From assembly GCA_008694505.1 (NCBI GenBank), contig VZDJ01000346.1:7737244-7801243 (forward strand): DNA of 64,000 bases, given 5' to 3'. Below, piece by piece: positions 1 through 12,400 of this stretch. The position numbers were made by a program, and so were the translations under genes. Each line of letters begins with the position of its first letter. The stretch's first letter is position 1. The DNA comes from Cyanoderma ruficeps. Lineage: Eukaryota > Chordata > Aves > Passeriformes > Timaliidae. Under the pieces are notes generated by a model that worked only from the letters and a program-made list of their open reading frames with translations, was not told where the DNA came from and made no database searches.

Positions 1-2491
1 AGGAAATGAGCAGAAGTCTCTCTGTGGCACACAGCATTTGCACATCATTGATTTGTGATTTGATATTAAATGGACTACCTTGTGTAGAGAATATGTCACT
101 GACATAAACTTCACAAACAGCACCAACAACCAGCTTCCTAAGAGCCCAGGCAAAATGAATGCAGTCCCCAGCATCTCGTCATCCATTTTCCAACTGCTGA
201 AGTGCTTGGGCTAACAGCTACTCTACCTGTGGCTTTTGCATAGTTTGTCCAGAACTGGAGTGATACACTTATGTTTTTACACACATAAAAATATAAGCAG
301 GTTATAGATGTGCTGCTTAAAAACTTCTTTTAGCAACAGAATCATCACAGATGTGCTTCTGCTGAGTCTGAGTCAGAACTACCCAACAAGGGCTAACATC
401 AGCTGCTGCACAAGACAGTGACTGGCTCCGGTGGGTCTCTTGTAGGGCTGTCACCAACCTCTTCCTTGCCCTTCCCAGCCTAACGAAAAGGTCATTAATA
501 TTATTACTACTAGCACAACAGAGATCCTAGCACATATTAAAAAGCCTTATAATTTGACGTATCTGCCCAAGATGTCAGTGAAGGCTCAAGAGTTTCTTGC
601 CTCCTCCTTCCCAGAATCAGTATTTCTGGTGGGATTTAGGCTCCTGGTCCAAGGGCAGGCAGCAGCTGCCCAGTCTCATGACCTGCGAGGGTTACCTGGT
701 GTCATCGTGGAGGGAGTTCATTAGCTCAGTTCTGTAATGTCACATCATATCACATCATGTTCTCAGGCATAAGATCACCAGCAGCTGTGGAGTGATTTCC
801 TTTGCCTGTCCCACATCAAACAGGAGGTTTCAAGCTCCCTATTACAAATGTCTTCAAGACGCAAGTCCTCTCAGGAAAGATGAGCAGAAAAAGATGGGAG
901 AGGAAGGGTTTATCTTTATAGCAAGGAGTGCAGAAAGAATTACAGCTGTCAGATCTGAAGTGACTTTTTCTCATAGTCATTTTTTGACACTAACATAGTG
1001 GCATGTTGAGACTCATGAAGTCACACCAGCACACTTTGCATTAACACCACAAAAAGCCATCAGCCACTGTCTTCTCTGTAGCAGTGTTTGATCTGGGAGG
1101 GTCAGTCCTTCAGGAGAAGCCCACATTACCTGGTGGCAGCAGGAGCTGAGGGAGGCAGTCCTATGATTACACCATGTCTTAAGATCACACCCTTGGGCTG
1201 ACTGCCTGAATGATCCTTAAACAAGGTGTAGGATGACCCAAGTGATACAATTCTGTGGAAATCTCAAGTGTATCTTCAGGGTAAGGGTGTTTTCCAGCAG
1301 CCTCAGCAGAAAGCATGGGTGCAGATCCTTCTCCCCAGACTAATCCACCAAGATTGTCCCAAATTCTTCCCACAGTTTGCACGGACACTGAGGCCAACAC
1401 CTCTTTAGCATGTCACCGCTGTTATCAGGCCTCTTTTACCTATGGAGATGAACTACACCATCTCAGTTACTGATTTGGTAAAGCTGTGAGGCCACAAAGC
1501 ACCTTCTAGAGGGCTACTTTCCTAAGAAAGGCTCCATCAACAAAAGGAAGAGCCAGGTCTCAGCCGGATTCAGGACATCTATGCTGGTCTGAAAAGCACT
1601 AGGTAGGCAGGCCTGGAGGTCACACAGAGGGCTAATAATCTTGCCTGTTAATTCCCTCCATCTGTAGCCAGCCACAGTGGATTAAGGTGTTGATTAAACC
1701 AGTTATTCCAAAGCCAACACAGAGAAAACAGCCCACCTGAGAGCTCATTACCTGTAAAAGAGGATGAGGAGTGGAAGTGCTGGCCACTGGTGGTGATCTG
1801 CAGCCCAGGCTCCAGGGCTTGGCCAAGGAGAGCCTAGCACTGAACCAGAACCTTGCTCAGTCCCCTGAAGAGCTCTGGGAAGAGAAGAGAAACAATGTCT
1901 GAGCTCTCCCTCAGAGTGTCCAAGACCCAGACCAACATGCCATCATGAGTCTCCACTGGCACTTTAGTTGAGAAGTAGGTTGGAAATATAGTGCAGCAAT
2001 AGACCTTGACTGATGACAGATATGTTGACTGTGCATTTAAGTGTGATCTTCTGTCTTCATCTAACTTTTATACTCACTTTCTCTTGCTTGCAATCCCTGA
2101 GTAAAGCCTACCTTTGTTGGAGTGGGAATATAAACACTTATTTTTATGCACATAAATTCAAGGCAAAATCATGCAGCCATAAAACTGGAGGTGAACAGGA
2201 CATACCATGACAAGCAGAGATGGGATTCCTGCTCAACTCCTCAGAGGCCACTGGCTCCTGAGAAGACTAACTGAGAGAAAGCCACTCCACCAGCCACCCT
2301 CAGACATGCCCCAGCAGAGCAGCAGCATCAATGATGACTTATGTTTTTAGCTTTTATATTTTTCAGATGCTGTACTGCATTAGAGTAAAACTCTGAACTC
2401 CATAGTGTTAGTAAGCTCTCTTCACATTTTGGTCAGACAAAACAATCCTTCCAGGCCTGAGAACCAAGGTCACCCTCACAGCCTCACACCC
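1..2491. other. Non-coding stretch, left edge
   Basis: I see no supportable gene here. The reading frames are all under about 75 codons, overlap each other on both strands and show no domain or signal peptide that I recognise. The stretch is of mixed composition, poor in CpG, and has no long simple repeat. It is either intergenic DNA or part of an intron whose exons lie outside the window. Confidence 0.6.
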
Positions 2492-2764
2492 TGAAAAGTA
2501 TAAACAAAAGTGAATTAGGGGGGAGCAAACTGGGGGAATACAACTTCATTATCTGAAGCTGCAATTGGACAATTAACCCCTGATATGCAAATAGACCAAA
2601 CATATCTGTCTGAAAAACTCGTGACCATCGTCCACCTTAGGTGTAGTCTCTGCAAGGCTTTTGCACGGCCCAGGCGTACCTATTGAAGACCTTTAATAAA
2701 TACCTACTTTATTCTCTAACTCTGTCTAGCCTCTCTTCTAGGTAGCTATTCCAAGGCACCATCA
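2492..2764 (+). mobile_element. Solitary LTR remnant, avian ERV (ERVL-like)
   Basis: The right-hand 250 bases resemble, from memory, the 3' half of an abundant bird endogenous retrovirus LTR. In order there is a segment with ATATGCAAAT near 2,583, a short GC-richer stretch, an AATAAA polyadenylation signal at 2,695-2,700, then a pyrimidine-rich tail ending in CA at 2,764. The AATAAA places the element on the plus strand. The left end is approximate: TG at 2,492 is the best candidate, but I found no exact target-site duplication, only similar C-rich flanks (2,480-2,491 and 2,765-2,775). No gag, pol or env sequence is attached, so this is a solo LTR or a truncated one. The family name is not certain. 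Confidence 0.62.
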
Positions 2765-5700
2765 GCCCTCACCCCAGGATGACTGGGGCTCCTCTCTTTG
2801 CAGCAGCCACCCGGCCTCAGTGTCCTCAGTCCTGTGTGCCCGACTCCTTGTACCTGAGTGTGGACAGCAGGAGCAGTGCTTCACCTTCAAACCTCAGAGC
2901 ACAACCACGCACAGGGGTTTGAGGGCCTTTTTTAGGGAACCACAAACAGATTCATCCGAGTGGAAAACAGCTGCAACAACATAAACCAGGGGCAGATCAG
3001 CCACTCAGGTGCTGCAGCAGCACCTCCACAGCCTGTCGCCCTCACCCCGTTCCCAGGGAGCACATCAGGGGCACCCCGGGCTAATTACTGGTGACATCCA
3101 TGCTTAGCAGGGGTCAAGCCCTGGCCCTGTCTTTCTCAAAACAGGCTTAATAATTATTAACTTCAGGCCGGATGAGGAAAAAACAAATGTTAACTAATAA
3201 CCTTGATTTCCTAGTACACACAAACCGTGGGTTTTTTTAAAACATTGGCTCTGCTTGACTTTCTATTTGCCTGGGAAACACTGATTTGATGTTTTACTCC
3301 CTTCCTGCAGTTTTATACCAAGGGAAGGACAGAAAATCTGGCGTGATGAACCAACAACACAAAGTGAAGTCACAGATGTGCCCGAGTCAGTGGCTATGTG
3401 GCTTCACTGACAGAACCAGGACTTCCTTTCTTCCTCTTACCTTATGAATTAATTTGCCTTCATGTCAGCTCACTTGTAACTAAACCGGCTTCTTTTCATC
3501 CTATTTTTTTTAATGATGCACTCTGCAGCGCTTCGTGTAGCCTGAGGTGCTCGAATGGCATGTAAATGGATATTGCCCTGCAAGCTGCACTCTGCCATAC
3601 AATTGCTATAGTCTCTTAAGTCTTAAAAGCCTGGGCATGACGTGAATTACAGGCTTTTCTTCGCCATGTGGGGCTCACAGCTTATAGTCCTAAATTACAT
3701 TTTGTCAGCCTGTTGTCAAAGCAAGATAGAAGACCATTAAAAATAAGCTGCAGTTATGTAAGTGTTCATGAGTGTCTAAATATTAATGTCAGGACTTTGC
3801 ATAATGGCAATGCTCTAAATAATCCTTTTTAGCCTTTGTAGTTTTATCTTTGTTCATATTTTATCCATTAGTTACCTCTAAATAGCATAGTTCTTTTGAT
3901 AAGTAAGAGACTGTGAATAACATTTACTGAAATTTCAACATTCTTGTCTTTCACTGCCACAATCGGAAATGACTGTGTTCCTGCGGCTGCTTGGTCTTTG
4001 GTATTTTAATTGTAAATGAACTACACAACCTGCAGCAGTTTAAACAAAAAACAACCCAAACACGAACCAAAATAAATTTTAAAAAAAGTATACATTCCAG
4101 TGCCCATCTCCTGCTTCTACCATCTGCAGAGGTATTTAAAATCTCAGCCTGCTCACAATTATGAGCACCTAATTCGCACTTTTCTACACTGTTATTTACC
4201 GACTTCCAAAGCTTACCAATAAAATGCTGCCTCCATGACAAGGTGATGAGATAAAATTATAAAAGGTAGGAATTAAAAATTTCATACTGTTCCTAACTAG
4301 GTGCCAGCATCCCCCTCTGATTTGTTGTGGCTGTGAATTGCTGGCCTTGACTGGAGACCCCAGTGGTGGGCCCCACGGATGCTGTAGCATCCAGCTGTGG
4401 AAGAGGAGGGTTTAATTTATTTTATGTGATCTTGATATGGTGGGGCTTTCATCTAGGGAAAAAAAAAACCAAAACAAAAACCAGTACCTGGATGCAAGGG
4501 GTGTAATGTGGTGCTGTGAGCATGGGGGTTCAGTCAGGGAAAAATAAACTCTTTAAATACCCTAGCCCTCCCTTTCTCAACAAATGCAATGAGAATCTCA
4601 TTGTTTCAGCATTTTTTAAACAGCCAACTATATCAGCTGGTTGTAAAATTTTGAATTTTTTTTCCAAAATGCTCAGTAATTCTTTTGTTAATTTATATTT
4701 CACTTGCCTAAATAAAAATAAACAAGAAAGAGGGATTGAAAAACTGCAAGAGGTCTTCCAGCAGGAGAACTGCTACCATTTAACTCACTCCATTACCTGT
4801 TTAGGGCCATAGACTTTCTCCTGTCCCTCCACTGTCAAAGGAATGCCACACAACTAAGAAAAAAGTTGAGGAATTCTTCACCATTAGTTTTGTGGACAAG
4901 GTTATTTTCTAGGTTGAGACAGTCTCATGTCTGAAGTCCCTACTGTGCAAGCTTTGCCATTGTGGTTGGGTTCTGAGAAAGATCTGACATGGTTACAGGC
5001 TGTTGAGAAAGCACTAAATACTGGTGCTGAATGATTCATGGTGTCACACTGTTGCAGAAATAACTGCTGATAGCAGAGAGCATCCCAAACTCTGGCCTAC
5101 AAAGCAGATTCTACAGTGTGAATCACTTGGGAGTGATTCTCTCTCCTTATTTCCAGATGCTGAATTACTTAAAATATTGCTAAAAATATGACTATTGCCT
5201 AATATTATCCTTATAAGTAGTCTTTTTGCAATATCATCTTGCAAGCTCTATGGGGAAATTCTCCCACCCATGTGACAAATATATTTGATAACTCTCAGAA
5301 TCTAAATATTCCACTTGAAGGCATTTACTCTCCCTATTTTAATCCCATTCTTCCTACTTTGGTCAAATGGAAGTGAGCATTAGATCATCGAGGTGAAAAG
5401 GAACCCTAACCTGCACTGTTTGATAGCCCTGGAATCTGCTGATGTAGGGAGGACTTGAGGGAAGCTTCGCTTTTCCACAGCCTCGGAAGCCACAGGCCCT
5501 GGAGCTGCTCAGCCCTCAGCATGAAGAGCTGTGGAGCAGCGAGAGGGGCACAGCACAGGACAGTGCTGCCCAGTCCCAAAATGTCTGGGATGACTATGAC
5601 CCTTTTTTGGAAATACCCATGCTGGAATAGCTGGTTTTATCTTATATCAGAGCTTCTGTTAACAGTAATGACTCATAAATTTTCACTCATATTACCCAGG

Positions 5701-6379
5701 CTCTCTAGAGGACTCCAGTGTCCAGGACAAAAGCAGAAATAATTAGGTATCACTGCAGTGGCTAAATATTATTTGATTTTGAACATCAACTTAAAGGAAA
5801 TTGACAATAAAAGTTCAGCTCACTAACCTTTTTTGACAAGGATTTTGGACTGCTAACAGAGTACTAAATCAAGGCAGCATTTAGAGATTCTGCACAACAA
5901 TGGGTAACATTAAACACTTCCTCAAACTTTGCAGAGGGATTGCAAAATCGTATATTTTTTCAGTAAATGCCTAGAAACTGTTTGTACATATGGTATTTGC
6001 ACAAGGTTATTTTTTTCTGGCTTTGCATCTACACATGTCCCTGTACAAATATGGGTGTGTATGCAGACATATGAGGTCCATTGGTAAAAGAAATATACAT
6101 TTTTAATATATTTTTTTAATACCTGGGGTACGGTGGAATTTTTTGCTGACATTTTGACAGTATTTGAACCACTGTTCGTGCCTACAAAAATTTCATGGAA
6201 GTCGATGATGAGATGTAGGAGAAATGTGTCTTTGCAGTAGAATGGCATTGTTTTCTGTCTGCTGTTCTCACCTCTCCTCTTTAAAATACTTCAGCCATCT
6301 AATCCAGGATCAGAAATGACACTGTGTCACTTAAATTGCCAATTGCATAAAACAAGTCCTGAACAGTGAGTGGCTGAAA

Positions 6380-6455
6380 CAGAAGAAAACAAACAAACAA
6401 ACAAAAAACCCCAACACAAAACCCCCAAACAAAACCAAAACCAACCAACCAAAAT
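6380..6455. repeat. A/C-rich simple repeat, (CAAA)n-like
   Basis: This is a low-complexity tract composed almost entirely of A and C. It begins with about five AAAC/CAAA units and degrades into AACC and CCAA units. It is a microsatellite-type tract with no coding potential. Confidence 0.85.
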
Positions 6456-9400
6456 TGTGTGGTTGTGTTTGTGCACAACCCATACTCTACAAATCATGTG
6501 TTCAAGGAATTCAGTGTCTGCTTACAAATAACAAGCAGCTCTGAAGAAATGGGTGGGGACTCACAAGCTGACCTGGTAACCACCATCCAGGTCAAAGGAA
6601 TCACATACCCCCACAACGGATACTTTACTACCTCGAAAAACTGGAATGCAGTACCTAGGAAATACTTCTATGGGAGTCTACAGAGACCTGTCTGTGCTGT
6701 CTAAAATTTTGAATGGGGCAAGGTTTTTGCAGTCATTTCCTATGAAGCTCTGGTATCACCCTGATGTGCTGCTGCCCTGGGGAGAAAGACTGTGGGAGAG
6801 GGGATGGCCAGACACCATGTAGTTCAACACAGCTGGAAGTGGAAGACAGACTATGTTCACTCCATGCTTTTGGATGCTTCCACTGCTGGGTAGGATGTTC
6901 TACTGGGAAATGCTGGCAGAAGGGACCTGGAGACCTTTGCAGGAGGCACAGGGAGGGATGGCAAGAGAGGAGGGATGCAGGGAGAGGTACAGTGGTGTGG
7001 GCAGGGGAAGCAAGAACTATTGCCCAAGCAAGGGCTGAGGCACTGTACCCACACCCCAGGCTAAGGAAACTCCCCCCTTTCTTACCACCCTGTCTTATGC
7101 AGGGCCTGCAAAAAGCACACGGGAAGACATACGGAGCAGTTCCTATTTTCAGCAGCTGCTGCATGCAGGCCAGAAAGAGGCTTTTAGTCATTTTATGGCT
7201 TCCAGTTCATGTAAACGAAATACAATGAAAGCAATTGCTGAGCAAAGGCAGAACTGGAGAGAGATGCAAAGGGATGGGAGACTGTAAAATATGAATGGCA
7301 TCCCTGCCCTGCTACCCAGCAAGAACCACTGCACAGTATTGCTGGGATTCTACCAAGTACAGTCACTGACCAGACATCACATTTTTTTTTCCACCTCTCT
7401 AAGAAAAAAAAAAGCTATTTTCTCTTTGAAATCCTTGAAAACTCTGCTAGAATAAACTCTCTAATCCTGTTTGAACAAGTGTGATTTTATGTTCTCAGTG
7501 TTTGCTTTGTGTTGCATTACAAACTCCCATAGCCACTCACTTGAAAAAATGCTTGTGGCTCAAATACATCGAATAGTCAAAACCAAACACTGTTTACTCG
7601 TCTGATTGAATTAAAAGCATTCTATTTAAAGTGTTTACAAAATCTTCTACATGTAATAGGGATTCACTGCAAAGCCAGAACAGTGCTTTTATGACTTTTA
7701 GAAACCGTTGCTGAGGAATCAGGGTAATTCGATTATGTTAGCAAGACTGTTTAAAAATTCAGGAAATTGGGACTCTGTTCAGTAAAATGAAAATAGGTTG
7801 TAGGAAAGAGATACTCAGGCATTAAATGCTATGAGATGTTCTGCTGTAAATTGCCAGATGTTCCCATTCGGTGAACTGAACATAGTGAAACGTTTTGATT
7901 GAGGATAGCAACATGCAGTACAAAGTAATCAAACCTCCCTCAGGCACTGGGATGAAACTCCTCGTGCCCTGCTGGAATTATTCAGTGCAGTAAGTTCCTG
8001 TAAACTCTCAGCTCAGTGCATGGAAGTGGCTCACACAACCAACTCAGGTTGCACATCATCCTATGCATGTGCTTGACAATAGGTATTGGATCTGGACATA
8101 TGCTTCTCATTCAAAGTCTTGCCTGTGTGCAAGAGCCATTTAAAATTAAAATTGCTGTGAAGTAAGTCCCGAGGAATTTAAGTTTGTATTGGATTTTTCA
8201 CACTTGAGGAACATAAAACTGCAGTGGATATCCATCAGCTGGTAGCAACCATACAACAATGTTGCATAGGTAATTCTCAGGCACAGCAACTCCAGTGGCT
8301 CTGGACGGCTCTTTCATTTTGTTTAATGGTCAAAAGGAATTTTGGTGACATTGCTGAGGTTACACATTCACTCTTCTGTTTTTTAAGTAATCCCACAGGA
8401 TTACTTGTGATGATCCTTGACCTGGAGGGTGACACAAAGGAGACCTCCACCTCTGACCTCCCCTCCTCCAAAGAACCCAGCCGGGTGATGGGCAGAGCAG
8501 CAGCCTGCCAGCCCTGGGCTGCTCTGCCAGTGCCACCCTCAAGAACAGGATTTCCTGTGATTCTGAATCAAATTTTCCCACTTGCCTGTGTTTCAGTTTT
8601 AGTAGCAGGTATACTGAGACCCCTGGCTGTTTGGCAAAGATGTATCACTGGGGGAACAACAGAAGGATTTTTATGCAATAGGCACAGCTGGAGAAGACAC
8701 CAATGCACTGAACCCACTGTGACTTTGGCCCCATTTCCTGGTGAGATAATTACAGAGCTTCTGAAATTGCTCTGCACCAGTGTGGTATCTGAAGGGGCAG
8801 CACCATAGGCAGAGGAGTGTCCCAACAGGAGAGGTGCAGTGGTTCAGCTGCTCTCTTGAACCTTACCTCAGGGTCTGGTTCTGGTACCAGAGGAAAAGTG
8901 AGGACTTTGAGGAGCTGGATCAACACTGAAATCCAGAAACCACTAAAAAAACGTCATTCTTCTCCAAGATAGCTGTGGCCATGCCTGGGTTTCCCTTGAA
9001 CCCTTTTTGCTGGGGCAAATTTCCATGGTTGGCTGAACCTTTCCCTCCCCTCAGGTGTACAGATTTTGGACCAGACACAGATCTGCAGGAAAACATAGAA
9101 TTTCTCTTAAGTCAGCATGCCAGCACTCATGCCTTCCTCATGTTCACCATGGTGTGAGCAGGCATTTCTGACTCCACATGATGCTTGCCCACTCTTTATA
9201 ATCAGTTTCTACCTGTTAATCCCTCACTTTTGTAAAATTTACTGCCAAGCTGATACAGATGTGAACCTCCACCCAACAGGTCATAACTGATGAAAATCCC
9301 TACACTCTATTTATACCTCCCAAGGGTTTTTCTTGAAGCACTTTTATCAACAACAAATTTGGGATCAATTTCAAATTTACATTAAAAAGGCACACCCCTT

Positions 9401-12400
9401 ATCTCTTGCATTGTCACTAGCTGCTACAGCTTTATAATAATCTACAAAGAGCAGGTCTAGACTAGAAAAATGTGGCTTTTGTAGTATGTCAAATACCCTT
9501 TAACAGTTTCACCATGATGCTGTATCACAATGAGGTTACTTTTCGTAATTCACTTTGTTGCTGCTATGACCATAAACTCCAGTACACTTCTGGGAGAGGC
9601 AGGGCAGGCAGCTCAGCAGAGCAGGCTGCAGAGAAGAGCAGGAGGTCCAGTCTCCATACTGTGCTCATATTGTGCTGCACCATGGACCATGCAACACCTG
9701 CAAATTACAGAGGCATCAAAATGCCACAAGAATTTGCAAACACGAGATGCATGTTGCCATCACAGAGAGCTGGGGGTGCAGGAAGCTACTCTTGGATGTT
9801 GGCGTGAGGAAAAGCATCATTGTGAGGCATTTGTGGAGTTCAGCCACACCCTGGCTTGCCATTGACGCCATCCATCCAGCAGGTTTGGGGGTCCCTTCAT
9901 AGTATCATGTTTGGAGAAAAACTCCCTACAGGGGCTTGCCTGGCCTCATCAAGTCAGCTCCTCAGCCATCCACAGGTGGAGGGACTGAGTCCACCTTGGT
10001 CTTTGTCTTTTCCTATCTAAATCCAACACTGATCCTGGCAGTAGTTCTTTCTGCACAAATCTCTTCAGCTCCCAGTACCTGAGCAGGGTTGAAATCAAGC
10101 TAATTGTGCTCATTCAGCTCCATCTTCTCCAGGCAGGGCTGCCTGCAGGGGCTGGAGTCACGCCCTATTGCTGCCCAGCACCACGACACTGCCGACTCAG
10201 CACTTCACAAAGTCCTTTGAGGGTGCTGCTCTGTGGGCACAGTGATGTGCACATAGCTTCTCACTGGTGAGATACCAGCACACCAAGAGACAGCAAATTG
10301 AATTTACCCTCTTAATAGCATTTATTTAGATTTGCTTTAGTAATGGGCAAGAATAAGGACCTAAGAGCCCAGGAGACTATAATCCTTTTAGACACTCAAG
10401 CTCCTGAGCAGAGTGAGGTGAATCTTCCTATTTCGTGTAAAAGACTTGAGAGACTCAGAACCACAGGAAATTAAGGGAATCCTGTCGCCTCTGAACAAGG
10501 CAGCAGGTGATGGAGGGCTGAGGGGTTTTCCTCTCCCGTTTTTGGTACTGCTGGGCTGAAGAACAGGGGTCATAAAGACAAACTGAACTGGCATGAAAAT
10601 TAACCTTCTAATATCTATAACAAGCTGTCTCTCTTTTCCAGAAATTGTGTGAGAAACAAGAGAGATTTTGCTAAATCTGCACCTTGACTATTAGGGCTTG
10701 AAGATGCAGTGCTCTAAGCTGCTGAAAAAGTATCAAATCCTCCAGCAAGGGATTTATCAAAACAATTAAACGTACTCTTCATAATGTGAAGTGGAACTAG
10801 TATCCTTTATAATACAGTTTCTTACCAAGTTAAATAATAATGTAGGATCTTTGAAACAAATCAACTCTTGGAGTCTACTACTGTCACTGTGCTTTTTCAT
10901 CTCAGGAAACTTCTGGTGACTATAACTGGTGAAGATTTATTTCATTGTGTACTTCTGAAGAAAAATCCATGTTAGAAAACAAGGGCTTGAGCTGTGGCAG
11001 ATGGTGCTTTTCTGAAGAAGAAATTAGTGTTTAATAAGGACTGCAATAGTGCAAACCAGATGTTCATCTTGCATTTTATCTTTGAAAGGATTTGGGAGGA
11101 TGCCATATAGATACATATGTGCATCACAGATCTTGAAAAAATACACAACTGGATCCCCAGGGGCTCATTATGGGAGGAGTAACTTTTTGTGAGCCATCAC
11201 ACTCCACTGCAAAAGCAAGGTCTGTTTAAACTGTGACTAAAGATCTCTTAGGAATCCCCTTTCACCTCTCACATGGACAGAGCAGCAGTCCAGAAGAATG
11301 AGGGTAGCAGCAACCTGGCTTACCAAGGAAAATAGTGACTCCAGTTTCATCAAATATTTGGGAGAACAATACTTAACTAAGGAAGGAAGGCTCATCAAGA
11401 AAGGCTACTCTTGCTGGGCTTTGTCTAGCTCTCCACTGGGATGCAGATGTGACTTCCTAGCTATTCATATTGTGACTTCCAACAAAACACAAAGCTGTAG
11501 ACACATTGCTCCTGTTACATGACAGTCTCAGCCTTCAGTGAGCTGTCCCTGTTTCTTCCTGTGCAGTGGAGAAGCGTTCCCCCTCCTTCTCCTACCACCT
11601 GCAGCTGAGCTATCTGAAGGCTCAGCCTCATGGTAGGTGCTCCTGGCAGAGCAGAGGCCTGAGGCCTCACAACAAGACACGTGTGGCTCTCACTGCCCTA
11701 CCTGTGTCATGGACACCTTCCCACAGCAACACACGGCCTCAGCTGCCTGTGCACAGCACAACTGTGCCTGTACCTCCCCACAGGCACAAGTCCCTGCTGC
11801 CATGCATCCCTGGGGCTGGCTGGTGTGAGAGTGGCTTCACTGGCAATGGTGTAGAACATTATTATCTTGGCCTTGTTTCCCTTTTGTTCTCGCAGCAAAC
11901 AAGGCCTTGCTTCCAAACAAGATTCTCTGCCTTACAATCTTCACTTAGCAAAACTACACCTTGCTGTAGAAAATCAGCCATGGATGGATAAATGTTTGCC
12001 GACCTGGGAAAAAATCCAGTTAAAAACGCAGGTGACCAGGACTCCAGCTGCAGTGCAGCCCTACAGCTCTAGCAGCTCCTCCCAGTGCTGGGAGCAGTGT
12101 CCTGGGACAGACAGAGGCACCAAGCATCCTCTGAAAAGAGTTACTCTCTGGTTGTGCTGCAGGCCTGGCTCCTGGCTCCCTGTGGGGTGGGCAAATTTCA
12201 GGGGTTTTGTCCTATGTCAGAGGCCTGGCAATACCCATGGCTGCTGACCTGAGAGTGAGAGGAGCTGGGAGCCCTGTAGAAGAGGCTCCTTCTCCAGCAA
12301 CGGCTGCTGACCTGCCTCAGTCACTACTGCAGCAGCTAGAGCTGTTCTTTATTCCCAGTTTTTTAAACAAGGATTTTGTCATAGCACTGAAGTAATGACC

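Noticed and set aside
8224..8808. 194-codon open frame
   Set aside because: Overlaps several minus-strand frames of similar quality and has no domain. A chance frame is more likely.
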